Assembly: GCA_013398295.1 (NCBI GenBank)
Contig: VZSF01011151.1
Span: forward strand, 186,974-250,973
Source of the DNA: Chionis minor
Lineage: Eukaryota > Chordata > Aves > Charadriiformes > Chionididae
DNA: 64,000 nucleotides
Reading direction: 5' to 3'
Shown: piece after piece, positions 24,275 through 37,400 of the stretch
How the letters are laid out: every line of letters begins with the position of its first letter
Position numbering within the stretch: position 1 is the first letter of the stretch
The notes under the pieces: model-generated
What the model was told of the DNA's origin: nothing
Database searches by the model: none
The model's input: only the letters and a program-made list of their open reading frames with translations
Made by a program: the position numbers and the translations under genes

Positions 24275-27200
24275 ACACGCAGGCAAATGAAAAGAGGCTA
24301 ACGTTCCAAACCTATGCTCTATTTTGCAATTACTTTTTCTATTCAGCTATCCACAGTGACCACAAGGCGAAATGCATATTTATACTACTTGTATCTCCTG
24401 CCTCGCCATTACTGCCATGTTGGAAAGAAGACAGAACCAAAGCTATACCTGTCCTGTAAAGAGTAGGTATCCTGTCCTGTTACACAAAGGGACTGCCTGC
24501 ATCTTTGATCTTAATCAGTAGCAGAGACTGATGCAAGTATTACCTTGTGTAAGGCATTGATTGCGTATCTGTTCCTCACATGGGTTTCTACAGATTAAGC
24601 TGTTTCTTGTATCTCCCCCTTTTTCCCACATCAATTTCCATGCTGACTTTTAACGTTCCTAAAGTCTTCCCTGCAACATTTTATCCCATCTCCCACTTAT
24701 ATTTCAAATAAAATTAATATGTAGGCAATAAAGTCAACTGTTTTTCTTAAGTGTCATTGAAGAAATGAGTTTCCAGATGTGCTTTAGTTAAGGGAAAGGC
24801 AGAAAAGGCAGTCACTCTACAAAGGACCCATAGATCCTAAGATGGTGCCACAGTCAAGGTACAACCAAGCTAGCGGAGGGTAGGTTTGAAAAACAGTAGG
24901 GCTGAAATGATGTAAGACAACCATGGTGATGCTGAAAATGTTCATCAAATTGGGATTCTGCCCTGAACTACTGGGAATAGTGTTTTTGCATAGGGGATCA
25001 AATGATTAGAACACTTTTCTTTTTTTTCAGGAAAAGAAGTAAGTTCACATATTGGCAAAAATATTGGCAAAATTTCACATCTCTTTTCTGCCTTGTGCGA
25101 CATAAACCAACAAAAAAACAGAGAGTAAGGCAAAATTAAGCACCAGTAAACTTAGAAACAACTATATTTATTGGATGAGAACAAAAGCCTATGTAACTCC
25201 ATATCCTTTATTCAGAGTAAGTCAATAGCACAGGACCAATGTAAAGACTACAGTAATGGGACAAAGATATAGTGATGCATCGCTCAAATATCTCCCAGAA
25301 TCTAGCTGTCCATGGCTTAGAAAGTAAATGAGACAGAAGTTATGTTCGTTGTTGCTTCAAATGGGAAAGTGTAGTTCATATGATACACCAGAGGAAAAGA
25401 AAATTAAAATCATAGTAAATAGGGAAATAAAGAGCTACTTCTTAATACCAGTTCCTTTGGAGCACACATAAAAATAGTACAATGCTATTACGTCTCAAGA
25501 AGATGGTATTTATCAGGGACATACTATGGTAAGAATCTTATTACCTTGCATGAAAATACCAATGTCGCTGTTTTTGAAAATTATAATTATTTTTTTTTCT
25601 AAAGCAATGAAGGTTTTGGACAGAATTCTATCAAGAAAGGATGATGGTATGGGATGAAGAGGGGGATGGTGTGACTGTTAATAATAGAAAAAATTAACTA
25701 CTGAGTAAGAGTTGATGAAACATTCCTGAATGTCCATGCCTGATTGCAGGGTCTTCCTACGTAGGCAACTCGTTCATCTATATTTCTATCTTTCTTTCTT
25801 CTTCTTCTTCCTTTTTTAGGACAGCATAACCTGTTTTTACCCTAACTTATCTTTTTAAAAAAAAAAAAAAATCCTTTAAACCATTTATATGGACTGTACA
25901 TAGTAATAATATGATTATTACCATTATAAAAAAGAATTACTCTGAATGTACGTTACATACATACATTATTAGGTAGGTTATTAAAAATACATGCACAGTA
26001 TCAAATGTGTGCAATTATATGTTAAGATGATATACTGTATTTTCAAATTGTGGAAATAGAAATTAATCATTATGATTTTTAACAAAGATTAGTATTTCAT
26101 AGCCTTTCTACAGTAGAGGGAATGAGCACAGAGGAAGAAAAATATTTCTAATGTCACAGGGGATGGATTTCCTTGACTCCTAGCGCCACCGGCATTCCCC
26201 CTCAATCACCCCACCTCTCCAGCTGAATATAAATCAATGTTTAGATTTGTGATTAATTCATGTGCATAAAACTTTATCCGTTATCAGATTTTTGCCACAA
26301 GTTGACACATCACTTAGTTCCACGTGTACTACAGAAACAATACCATGCAAAGCCTCCATGCTGTACATCTTGGAAAAAAATTGCAAGCTAGAAAGTCTAT
26401 AAATAAAGGTTTTTGATTTTCAGCCAGTACCAGTATCCCCAGTCGTGTGATCTTTTATACTGACTATAAGTTTCCTCATTTTACACAAATCAAATAAAGA
26501 TACATATCTTTGAATAAAATATTCCTCTGCTCTGGCAGGGAAAAAATGGCATAAAGCTGGTGGCTTTTATCAACTTGTTTCTGAAAAACTCAGCAAAACA
26601 GCAATCAAAGGCTAGAAAACTGGTAAATCTACCTTAACTTTTCTAAAGTACCTTCATTATTTGTTGCTCCTGAGCTGAGAAAAGAAACAGAGCACCTATT
26701 CCGCAGTCTTTATTTTACATCTCTTCTCTAATAAGTCCCAGCCTAACTCTCTGGCTTCTTCATATTACTGTGATTTATTTATAATTTCCAGAACAGCTAG
26801 GCTTAATTTAGCAAGCAATTTGGTGCAAATGTGTGGATCGGTAGCTCAAAGCAGGTTGTGCTGAGGCCTCTCATATATCCCACTACATGGGGCACTGACA
26901 GTTTATTTCAGATTGGATTTCGTCTTCCCAGGACAGCATTTCAACTACACACGGTGCAAAGCTTTCTGAAGGGAGAAGGGAGCAGCACGTACTGGATGGC
27001 TTAGTCATGTCACAGCCCATCCTGTCATTTAGATCTTAATTTCCCCATTAAGCATTGGAACATTTTCAAAAGAACTTTTACTTATTTTCCTCCAAAAGAA
27101 ACCAAGTTCCAGCATACCAAAACCACTCAGGAAACTGAGGCTACTCTCAGTAAACAGCAACAGTCAAGGGATTAATTTCTAAGCAGCACCACTGCTCTGC

Positions 27201-27514
27201 ACGAGCTCGCTAACGGAAACGTAGCTAATGCCTACACAAGAATCCTTTAAGGGATAAAGCCATAAACCAGACCCAAACTAGAGTGGAATGTACTTTTCCT
27301 TACCAATATATAAACCTACTTTTCCCCTTTCAAACCACCTCATTTCTAGGGCCTCCTCAGGCAAAAGGGCTGTAAGAGAAATCAGCTTGATGACCTCACA
27401 GGAAAAAACACTCTTGATCAACGAGCCCTCCCCGTGCAGTCTCCAGCATAAGCCCTTGCCTTTACAGCATTGGCAGGCTTCTACAAATACACCAGCGGTA
27501 AAAAGAAGACAGGT

Positions 27515-29205
27515 TAAAGTGGGCGTGCTGCTGAATGAACAGGGAAGGGACCTGGTGACAAAGGGCATGTTTGGGCCTAAGGTACTCAATGCCTTATTTC
27601 TCTCGGTCTTTACTGGTAAGACTGGCACTGAGCAATCCCAGGATCCTGAGGCCAGTGGGAAAGTAGACTTGACCCCAGTAGACAAGGATCGTGTTGGGAG
27701 ACATTTAAACAGACAGGACAAACACAAGTTCTGATGGGACAAATGAGGACCTGATGAGATGGGATGCACCCGCAACAGCTGAGTGAGCTGAGCCATCCCA
27801 TTGTGAGGCCAGTGTAGATAATCTTGGAAAGGTCATAGTGATGCTGGGAGACTCCTGAGGACTGGAGGAAAGCAAATGTCATTTTTTTTCTTCAAGAGGG
27901 GCAAACAGGAGTATTCAGGGAACCACAGGCTTGTGCCTGGGAAGGTGATAGAGCAACTAATCTTGGAAAGCATTTCTAGACAAATAAAGGACAATAAAGC
28001 GATTAGGAGTAATCATCATGGTTTTACAGAAGGGAAGTCATTTCTGCCCAACCTGATAGCCTTCCACAATGAGATATCTAGGTTGGTAGACAAGCCTTTA
28101 GCAAGGCTTTCAATACTGTCTCACATGACATCCTCAGACACACTGATAAAACACAGAATAGATAAAAGGACAGTGAGGTGGACTGAAATGAGTCTGAACT
28201 GCCAAGCTCAAAGGGTTGATCAGCAGCACAAAGTCCAGCTGGACAGGGGTTAGTGCTGGTGCAAATGTTGTTTGACATCCTAGTGGCATAGGTGATAGGG
28301 CAGAGTGCACCCTCAGCAGATTTGCAGACAACACAAAATTGGGCAGAGTTCTTGATAGATCATATAAGTGTGCTGCCATTGAAAGACCCCTTGACAAATT
28401 GTAAAAATGGGTCAACACAAATCTCACAAAGTTCAATGAAAGGTAATGCCAAGTCCTGCACCTGGGGAAGAATATCCACACACACCACTACACAGTGGGG
28501 TCTACCATCTGGAAAACAGCTTTGCAAAAAATATCTTGAAAGTCCTGGTGGATACCGAGTTGACCATCAGTCAGCAGTGTGGACTTGCAGCAAAGAAGGA
28601 CAACAACACCCTGGGCTATATTTGGCGAACCATCATCAGCAGGTCAACAGAGGTGATTCTTACTCTCTGTTCAGCCCTGGTGAGACACACCTGGAATGTT
28701 GGATCCAGCTCTAGTGTCCCAGGGCAAGAGAGACATGAACATATTGTAGTGAGTCTAACTAAGGACCACAAAAATTATTAAGGGACTGGAACATCTGTCA
28801 TGCGAGAGGAGGCTGGGAGAACTGGAACTATTCGGCCCAGAGAAGGGGTGATCTTGTCAATTTGTATGAGTACCTTATGGGAGGCGTAAAGGCAGATCCA
28901 GACTCTTCTCAGTGGTAGTGACAGGACAAGAGACAATGGGCAAAAATTTTGTTATGACCAATTCCATTTAAACAAAAGCAGAAACTTTTTTACTGACAAT
29001 GAAACACAGAAAGAAGTTGCCCAGAGAGGCTGTGGAGTGGCAATACTTGGAGATACTCAAAACCCAACAGGACACAGCCCTGGGTATCTTGCTCTCACAG
29101 AACCTGCTCTGAGCAAGGGGGTTGGACAAGATGATCTCCGGATCAGTCTGGAGATGGAGATCATCTGGATCAGATGATCTCACTTGTTCTGTGAGTCTGA
29201 GTCTG
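27515..29205 (+). mobile_element. CR1 retrotransposon, decayed ORF2 and 3' end
   Basis: About 1.7 kb follows CR1 ORF2 order. It runs from the segment upstream of RT (VLNALFLSVF near 27580) through RT blocks at 27930-28350 and the C-terminal region at 28560-28860 to a 3' end near 29205 rich in GATCATCTGG-type words. Frame changes and stops are frequent. Between 28080 and 28100 the sequence encoding the start of motif A (the YxD part) is missing. The motif resumes as FSKAFNTVSHDIL at 28097-28135 in another frame. It is older than the copy at 10391 and younger than that at 2640. A minus-strand frame of 172 codons at 27278-27796 partly lies antisense to it and has no recognisable content. Confidence 0.88.
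27876..28341 (+). pseudogene. CR1 reverse transcriptase fragment, disabled
   Basis: A 125-codon frame (27876-28253) covers the RT finger and upstream palm, with landmarks PGKVIEQLILESI, HHGFTEGKSFLPNLIAF and RLVD. The frame then breaks. Motif A continues in a different frame with Asp changed to Asn in FSKAFNTVSH. The catalytic motif C reads FADN at 28321-28332 (followed by TKL), where FADD is expected. Loss of active-site aspartates plus frameshifts mean it cannot encode a working enzyme. The initial Met with a run of Phe comes from a T-run and is not a real start. Confidence 0.8.
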
Positions 29206-32200
29206 TTCTCTGGACCCAGAGAGGATCACTAGTTCCTGTGGTATAGCACTTTTCTGTCCTTTTGGTACCAAACAGTTGTACAAAAAATACAGAAAAGGAG
29301 CCTGTGATCAGGTTTTAAGTTTCAGTCAGAAGAGCACACTAGTTCAAATGAGCTAGCTTACTAGAGGAACAAACATAATTGATGGACTCACGTTTATAAC
29401 TATTAAAGCATATACTCTGCAAAAGATTCATTGATGCCTCTTAAATTGTATGTGAGATTAACTTAACATTTCACAGCCAATGCTTCTGTCTTTATGGCAA
29501 CTGCCCCAAAATATCTCAAGTGAATCTGAGGTTGTGCTAATTGAATTGAGGTCTGTGTTCCATTTTCATGTTAAATATATGTTGTGAATAGCAAAAAATG
29601 GAGTCTCTGTTTAGTTTCAATATGTAAATCTAAGAGTTTTCTCACAAACTTTGCATGCCAAGGTATAGCATATGAATTGCCAGTGCCCTGTTACCCTGGA
29701 AGTGATCATATTTCTGTTTCTTGACTTTGTGTTTTTATGCTTGCCACCTAGAGTTTCTTTCTACCTGTTGCAAGAGTTGCAACTGTATCTTTTGTCTATA
29801 TCTATATTGAGAGGTGTAAAAATTTATTTAAGTAGAATATATTGAAATCCAGAATAAACATTTTTTTTTCTCCTGGATTAAAAGAAGCTCTTTAAAAGAA
29901 AACTTTTTTCCTTGCCATGCCACCATGCTCCCACATGTCATTAGAAATTCTGTGGTTTAGCTTTGCTTTTAAATAGCTCTTGTGTCCTTTATGTTACTCA
30001 TTGTAAAAAAAAAACATTTCCCAACAGAATATTTTCTCAGGAGCCTTTAAGTCAGACTTATTCATTAAGTAGCTAGCATATCTTAAGTAAATTATGGCTT
30101 CTACGGCTGGTATATTTGCTTTTTCCAGAAATCACAGTGTTTAATATCATATACTGCTAATGAATTGTCATGATTTTTCTGAAGCCCTCCCTTGATGTAT
30201 TGGGGAAGAAGAAAGGGGAAGAAGGATAGATACGTGGGGTGGTGAATTAAACTAAAGCTACACTCGTATTGGGGGGAAAAAAAAAAAAAAGGCAAACTCA
30301 AAATTAACAGAAACTAAGCTTAAAATCCATTGAAAATATGAAGTTTGGAGTGGATCTCAAGCTGAATTTTCTAAACATCTGAGGTCCCAGTTTAATTTCC
30401 ACAGTTAATTGTAGAGAAAAAGGTAGTTTTGCAATGTAGCTTAATTCCAAGTTAAAATTCATCATCAAAAATTCCCTCTAGTTATGATCAAGAATATGGC
30501 AGTCCAGGTATGCTTTGAAAATAAATAAATAAATAAATAAATAGAATTAAGATTGAATTTACACAGCTTTTAAGAAATGGAGTAGAAAAAAGAAATAAAT
30601 GCAGTATGATTTTTTGTAATTTTGTGTGTTTTAAGCTAAATAAAAGATAAGACATTAAAAACAGCTGTTGTAATATACTGTGTATTAAAATATAGCTATG
30701 TGTTAGAATTTGCCCTGAACAGAGGTAGTCCAACAAGTTCAGGGTAAGCAGAAGAGAGATTGTGAGGGGAAGAACACGCTCCAAACCACTGTAGTGATTT
30801 CCTGTGGTAAATGGCAAATTTTAACTGAAGAATTGTAAAACATTTTTCTCTTATTAAAAATGTTGTTGAGGTATGTGTTGAGACCAGATTGATGCTATCC
30901 TACTTAATTTTCAACACCTACCCAGGATAAGAATACAGTAATATTTCTCCCGTTATTTCCAGATGCAGATCACATAAAGAAAAGTCAAATACGGCATGTA
31001 TCATGCATGATTACAGCAAGTTTAACGGATGCTTTTCGGTAATATGTTACTATTGAAACACTAGCTTAGAAAGGGACTGTAAAATTATCCATGACTGAAG
31101 GAATGGAGAAAGGGAAAAAACAAGGATGGCTTTTAATGAACTGGAATAAACTGTTCTGACATGGCTTTCAGCTGCAGGTGGGTCTCAGCACAGACAAGGT
31201 TAATAGTAATAATATCAGGCACAACTGAATCAGATGAAAGTCAGGAGGAAATAACTGTCATGTCAGTGATCAGACTTGGTAAAGCCACTTTAAAATCTGG
31301 AGGAAGACCAGAGAAGTGAGGAGTGTTTTAGAATAAGTATAAACGAATGTGATGTTTTTAAGTCAGAAATAATCATTTCACTGCATAGTGTGACTTCCTT
31401 TATGGCTCAGCGTATGAATTTCACTGTCTTGTAACTCTTATGAAGTCTATGCATAGAATAGCAAATAATTTAGAGAATGTTTTTGATCAAAGCTGTTACA
31501 TATGCTTGATGAATAAGACTGATTTCAAAATACACTTCTATGAAGTAACAAAAACGTACAGAGATATAGATACCCTTCCAGGTAACCACTAGCTGTAACC
31601 TGAGTCCATGCTCCCTTTTCTGCTTTTTTGCTGTCCTCTTTCTGAAAGCAGCGCTAACTGCTGGCAATAAAGTTTTCGACTACACCTACGAATTAGAGTG
31701 ATGACACACCCCCAGATTTTGCCCCCTTGGTCATCAAAACCAGCTCATGGTCAGACTGGGCTGTCATGTGAAGCATATCCCCATTTTGTTAGCATGGAAA
31801 CAGGAATGAAACAGTGCAGAAAAGCCAGCACGCATCAAGCCTTGCCTGATACGAAGTTGTGATGCAGCCAAGGAAAGTAGTAAAAGCACCACAAAGCACT
31901 CTTTAGCTGTGTTTTATGGACAAAAAGACGTGTTTGTTCTCTATGTTTTTATGCTCTTCAACTAACAGAATTTGTCCCATCTAATCTTATTCCAAAAAGT
32001 CCTTGAAAGTTCATATCTCAAATAGAATGTCACAAAAAAGATACCTGTGCTACCGCCAACCATTTTGGAGATGTTACTCTTGATGACTCAAACTACTCTG
32101 ATGCTGTACGCCACCTCGATGTTGTGATGAAGCAGTGGTTTCATAGCTTCTGGTGAACTCACCCCAGTACTTTCTATAATGCAATTCACTAAACAACAGC

Positions 32201-32934
32201 AGACCTGACTGGTGAGCTTCTCACCACTGCTATTATCTGGTGGGGATTTTCTAATGCTCTTTGATGCTCTAAATTAACATGTTTCCCTTGCAGCATGCTT
32301 AACAGTCAGAATCTAATGCAGACTATAAGTCTTGTCACCACAGTACTAAAAACCTAACTAGTTTCTGCACTTGCATGTGTAATTAGGACTATCACTCTCT
32401 TTAATTACCCTCTATTAAATAACCCCTTCTCACTTGATCTAGTAGTTTTCTTCTGGGACTTTCTACCTGCTGATATTGACAAAGTGCAGGCTTCTCATCA
32501 GGCTGACATACAAGGGTTGCAGGAATATCAGTTGTGACTGCCATTTCATGCTTCATTACAGCTGTGCATCTCAAATCATAACACTAATTAGCAAACAAGT
32601 CTCTTCTTAACCTGCCTGCATGATGCAAAATAAGACCACTGGCAGGCCAAGCACAGCCAGACTAAAGTGCTTCACCATACAGCTAAATGGTCAGTACAAC
32701 AGTCTTTCACAACTGCACCATTTTGCTGTTGTAAAATCATCATTTTAGATACATGTTAGGATAAGATTTATCCTGCTCCCATTTTCCCCTAAAAGCATCT
32801 TTGCAACAAGTTAATTTTACATGTGAGTTGCTTATTAGGTATTGTAACACGATCAGTACAACAGCATGCTCCTGTAGTCATATATTCACCAAAATTGACA
32901 TATTTCCACTAATTTTTAGTCAGAAGCAGTTGAA
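29206..32934. other. Unique AT-rich non-coding stretch
   Basis: No gene recognised. A 14-A run follows six G at 30271-30290. Frames at 30101-30301, 30488-30817 and 31470-31667 (minus) have no identifiable domain. The first two are largely products of low-complexity sequence. 32040-32930 is unique sequence without visible features. Confidence 0.5.
30519..30542 (+). repeat. (AAAT)6 microsatellite
   Basis: Six perfect AAAT units in AT-rich sequence, with no associated mobile element. Confidence 0.95.
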
Positions 32935-34020
32935 ATAGAATCATAGTATTATGGAATCATGGAATGGTTTAGGTTGGAAGGGACCTTAAAGATCATCTAG
33001 TTCCAACCCCCCTGCCATGGGCAGGGACACCTCCCACTAGACCAGGTTGCTCAAAGCCCCATCCAGCCTGGCCTTGAACACTTGCAGGGATGGGTATCCA
33101 CAGCTTCCCTGGGCAACCTGGGCCAGTGCCTCACCACCCTCACAGTAAAGAATTTCTTCTGAGTATCTAATCTAAATCTACACTCTTTCAGTTTAAAACC
33201 ATTACCTCTCATTCTACACTCCCTGATAAAGACTCCCTCCCCATCTTTCCTGTAGGCCCCCTTTAGGTACTGAAAGGCCTGAGGTCTCCCCAGAGCCTTC
33301 TCTTCTCCAGGCTGAACAACCCCAACTCTCTCAGCCTGTCCTCATAGCAGAGGTGCTCCAGCCCATTCATCATCTTCCTGCGTCTCCTCTGGACTTGCTC
33401 CAAAAGGCCCATGTCCTTCTTATGTCAGGGGCTCCAGAGCTGGACACAATATTCCAGGTGGGGTCTCACAAGAGGGGAATAGAGGAGCAGAATTACCTCC
33501 CTTGACCTGATGGCTAAGCTTCTTTTGATGCAGGCCAGGATGTAGCTGGCTTTTTGGGTTGCAACTGGACTGCCAGATCATGTTGAGCTTGTCATCTACC
33601 AACCCCTCCAAGTCCTTCTCCTCAGAGCTGCTCTCAATCCTTTCTCCACCCAGCCTGTATTTGTGCTTGGGATTGCCCCGACCCACGTGCAGGACCTTGC
33701 ACTTGGCCTTATTGAACTTCATGAGTTTTGCAAGGGCTCTCCTCCCAAGCCTGTCCAGGTCCCTCTGGATGGTATCTCTTTCCTCCAGCATGTTGACCAC
33801 TCCACAAAGCTTGGTGTCGTCAGGAAACTTGCTGAGGGCCCACTCAATCTCACTGTCCATGTCCCCAACAAGGATGTTAAACAGCGCTGGTTCCAATACC
33901 GACCCCTGAGGAACACCACTCGTCACTGGTCGCCACTTGGACATTGAGCTGTTGACGGCAACTCTCTGAGTGTGGCCATCCAATCAACTCTTTATCCACC
34001 CAGTGGTACATCTGTCAAAT
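32935..34020 (-). mobile_element. CR1 retrotransposon, 5'-truncated, RT plus 3' end
   Basis: The plus strand starts with the antisense CR1 tail (ATAGAATCATAGTATTATGG), then the GGTTGGAAGGGACC-type 3' untranslated block at 32968-32985, the C-terminal coding region, and RT sequence up to about 34020. The 5' limit is uncertain. Faint similarity may continue to about 34060. The 3' end differs from the copies at 10391 and 45066, so it belongs to a different CR1 subfamily. Frameshifts interrupt the coding part after the RT palm. Confidence 0.92.
33420..33983 (-). pseudogene. CR1 reverse transcriptase fragment with altered active site
   Basis: This 187-codon minus-strand frame covers the RT palm. 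Motif B reads TSGVPQGSVLEP (residues 22-32), where a Gly is usual in place of the Glu. Motif C reads FPDD (residues 53-56, positions 33816-33827), where FADD is usual. The following segment QRDLDRLGRRALAKLMKFNK and CKVLHVGRGNPKHKYRLG matches the family. From about residue 135 the frame no longer matches CR1 ([11 protein letters not shown]...), which indicates a frameshift, and it ends in an out-of-frame stop. The Met used is internal. It cannot encode a functional enzyme. Confidence 0.85.
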
Positions 34021-34269
34021 CCACAATAAATCCACAAGTATCTCGTGTGTGAGATATATCTCATGTACCAGAGAAGGAAACCATTTCTAATATCTTTACC
34101 TTGTCCACTCACTGGAGACAAATAAGCAATTTCCCCCACATTTGTATATATTAAAAATGCTATCCACCCTGTTATTCCATTCACTCACCCATCCATACAA
34201 GAATCTGAAATGTATCCTACAATCTCCTATAATTTAATCTCAGCTTGGCTGTGGAAAATTACACAAGTT

Positions 34270-34425
34270 ATCACTGACATTTTTCAGGATAGCGTTAGGG
34301 TACAGAGAGTCTGTGACTTGCCTTAGGTAGCAAGTCAGACTCTGAGACAGACCTGGGAATAGATCTCAGATTTACAGTCTCATAGCCCAGTGCTCTAGCT
34401 GAATAAATCCCTGCTACTGCTATAT
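34270..34425 (-). mobile_element. MIR-like SINE remnant
   Basis: The plus strand shows, in order, GTGACTTGCCTTAGGTAGCA, GCAAGTCAGACTCTGAGACA, GACCTGGGAATAGATCTCAG and GCCCAGTGCTCTAGCT. This is the reverse complement of the MIR core and tRNA-related part (gtgacttgcccaaggtcacacagcaag ... gctgggaatagaaccc ... cagtgctctagcc). It is the clearest of four such remnants here. MIRs are ancient amniote SINEs, so high divergence is expected. Confidence 0.6.
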
Positions 34426-37400
34426 CTAGTGTAGGGAAGGCTACATTGCCCTTATTTGCAAAAGGAACTTTCAAGAGAAACAGTATCTGTTAATTATTAG
34501 ATCTTATGATGTGTCTTTTTTCACGTCTGTGGTTAGAACCCTTTTTTTGTTATGAGCACTTTCATAATAGACTACTTCTAGAAATCTCTTGATCCCACAG
34601 TGCCTATCATAAGTACACCAAAAAGTAAAGAGATGAATCTAAAATGTCAAAACCTTCCAAAAGCCGAAGACTTATTTTTTCCACTTCAGAAGAAATACCT
34701 TCATTTTAGAGCATAGCCTATATATGAACAGTTACCATGTAGTCCTGGAAAAAAGTCATTCCAAGTGAAATCATTGTTGGATTTCCTTTACTGTTTTATA
34801 AAAATATATAAAGCTGCTGCCCCCAGCCAAAACAAGCAAACAAAAAACCAAAACAAACAAAAACCCTGAAGAAATTACAATTTCCTGTGAAAGTTGGAGA
34901 CTGAAAATTTTTCCAACCAGATAGTTACCTCTCCAGTATTTTGCAATTGGGAATCCTCCCTGTTAGATACAATAGGCTAAAGCAAGTGGATCTCCAAAGA
35001 CACGTGGTTTGTACCATACACACAGATAGCAAAAAGCACCAACTGCCTCTATATACCATACTATTTAAAGAAACAGTCCAGCTACAAAAAAATGGTAGGA
35101 GACTCTAAGCCTGCAAAGCATTGATGGAAGTATGATCAGAAGTCCTTTCCGGTAGCCTTTGAAAGGATGCAGTAGTTCCTCTGTGGCTCCATCGAGCTCT
35201 CTTGCCATACAGAGGAGATGAAGCCATAGCTTTGTCCTTCTCTACCCCTTTGATGAGCTGCTGCTCTCATTTGTGGCAGGACGCAAATACACAAATATAT
35301 GTGCCCTGCCTCAGTGCACAAGACAAGAGAGGGAAGCATAGTCTTTTGTATGACCTCGTTGAGACCTTGCACAGCACAGCACAAGTACTCCGTCACAGTG
35401 CTGAGGTGGTGGCAATGGACGTTTTCAGGATATTGCTCTGTTTTAACTTCTGGCTGTTGTACATGAAAGAAATGTGGTTTCTTAGTTTCATAACCCTAAG
35501 TATGGTGAAACTCTTCAAACTAAGCAAAAAAGCAGACTTGTCAGTTATAAAGTTGTTTTCTAGCCAGAAAAATCCATTCACTTAGCCATGTGACTAAGTA
35601 GCACATCAAGAAAGCAATGGATTACAGTGGCATTAATTGTCTTTTTGTATTTTCAAAGGGAAGGATGTCCACATTTGCACGCTATGGATGCATTTAAATT
35701 TAGATTCACAATAGCCAGAAAAAAAAATATTTAAGGAAATAAAGGAACCAGGAGTGAATATTTATGAAGGAAGTCAATCCATAAATCAAATTATTTAAGA
35801 CAGATTGTGCAATCCCTCTGTCAACTGGCTTTTATCCTTGAGAGCCGTTTGTATGAGCAGAAAGCCTTCTCTTATTCCAGTAGAATCAAAGAAAAGTAGT
35901 CCCAAACCCAAGATCCCTGATTCACAAGAGTGTTATGACTCCCTAACAAGGGAGGATGGGGATTTGCCTGCAAATGAGGCAGTCCTGCTAGTGGAAGTCA
36001 CAAGGGAACTGCTGTTCTGGAGGTCTCTGCCTCGCAGCCTAGCCCTGGCTCCACGGTTTTGCCTCTTGGTGAGACCCTGTGGAAGTCCCTGGGATGTCAT
36101 GAAGTACTCTCCTGCTTCCAGGCCAGGGGGTCAAACCACTCAAAGATCCACACAAAGGCGCCAATCCTGTGAATGTTTGTTCCCACTCCCCTTGCTCTGG
36201 GTCGGGGAAGTGGCAGTCTGAACAGCCAAGACAGCACAGCTCTGTGCCTAGGACCCCGCAACGTGACCACAACAGGACTGCAGGGAAGAGAGAGAGGTTA
36301 CACTTCTTTGGCCACTTCTATAAACACTTACCTTCCCTGTTCCCTCTGGCACAGCAGCTGGATCTGGCCAAATAGTGTTGAAGATGAACAGTTCCACAGT
36401 CCTGGTGGACCAAATTGACATGAGGCACTGTTAACTGAGTTTCCGCATTACTCCTCTACTCTGCAGGAGTACGTGAACGCACGGTCAGTATATGACAGCA
36501 ATAACAACTTCACCTTAAGATTTTCAGTGAGAACAACTCCACTAAAGTCATACGGAAAGCTATTAATTATCTTCAGTGTGGTGTTTCAAGGGTCCAGAGA
36601 GCCTGACACTGGTGGGTTTGCACTGCAAACTGCTCAAGCAGTATGTAAATAAGAGCAATAGCATTTTGCACCTGCAATGCTGCATTTTGCCTGGGGAAAA
36701 TGGAGCCACAGGAGGTTGAAGAATCAACTCCCATAAACATGTCTTTGAGAACTGCTACATTTGGGGGTTTTATGCTGAAAAAGCTTGATTTTCCTATGCT
36801 TTATGAAGTTTAAACTTTCATTAAATAGTCTTGCTCTACTCACTTGTATCACAAAAATATCAGGTGATGCAGTGCCACCAGATAAATGATGACAGAGATT
36901 AGATTGCTTACAAATTTGTTCTCTTGAGGAGCTACTCTCCAAATGCTGTAACTGACTCTCTCCTTGAGCTCTCTTTATAGAAAGCCAATTTGCCAGTCTA
37001 GATCAAATCTATTGATTATCTGCAGCAATATAATAAATAAAATTCAAAATAATCTGACTGTAAGGGGCACAAGTCAAGAAAAAAGAAGTCTAAATAAAAG
37101 ACTTCTGTAGCCAATGTTGCTGAATTTCCTGGGGAGGCAAGAGAATTTGATATAAACATAAGATTTTTGACCAAAAAATATTTGTTTCTAAATTACTTTG
37201 CACTCTTTTGGGCTTATTTATGGCATCTTAGAAATATGTCACTGTCATTGAAGGCTGAAACAAGATATATAACATTTTGGTGTTACTTACAGTTTCTGGA
37301 GTGTCTTTAATGAACTAGAATACATTGCAAAGATTTCAGGGAAGCAAGACAGTCCTTCCTATCTACAAATCTTTTGCCAGGGTCTTTCAGCATATTCTGA

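Larger units (their letters stand above)
20630..27514. other. Long non-coding stretch, mostly unique
   Basis: No gene recognised. The 134-codon minus-strand frame at 20984-21388 is AT-rich, hydrophobic and without a recognisable domain, consistent with chance. A-runs occur near 21907-21921 and 25857-25871, and a CTT-type pyrimidine stretch at 25785-25815. The G-run cluster and hexamer repeat are listed separately. The segment 27278-27514 shows frames on both strands but no identifiable content. Confidence 0.5.

Noticed and set aside
27278..27796. 172-codon minus-strand frame
   Set aside because: Its lower-coordinate part is unremarkable and the rest is antisense to a plus-strand CR1. No recognisable domain, so treated as a chance frame.
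31600..31700. Possible retroviral R/U5-like end with AATAAAG
   Set aside because: A single polyadenylation-like word with no paired LTR, primer-binding site or family match.
35805..36221. 138-codon plus-strand frame in a GC-richer patch
   Set aside because: GC-rich DNA has fewer stops and the opposite strand is also open. No domain recognised and no splice or promoter context.
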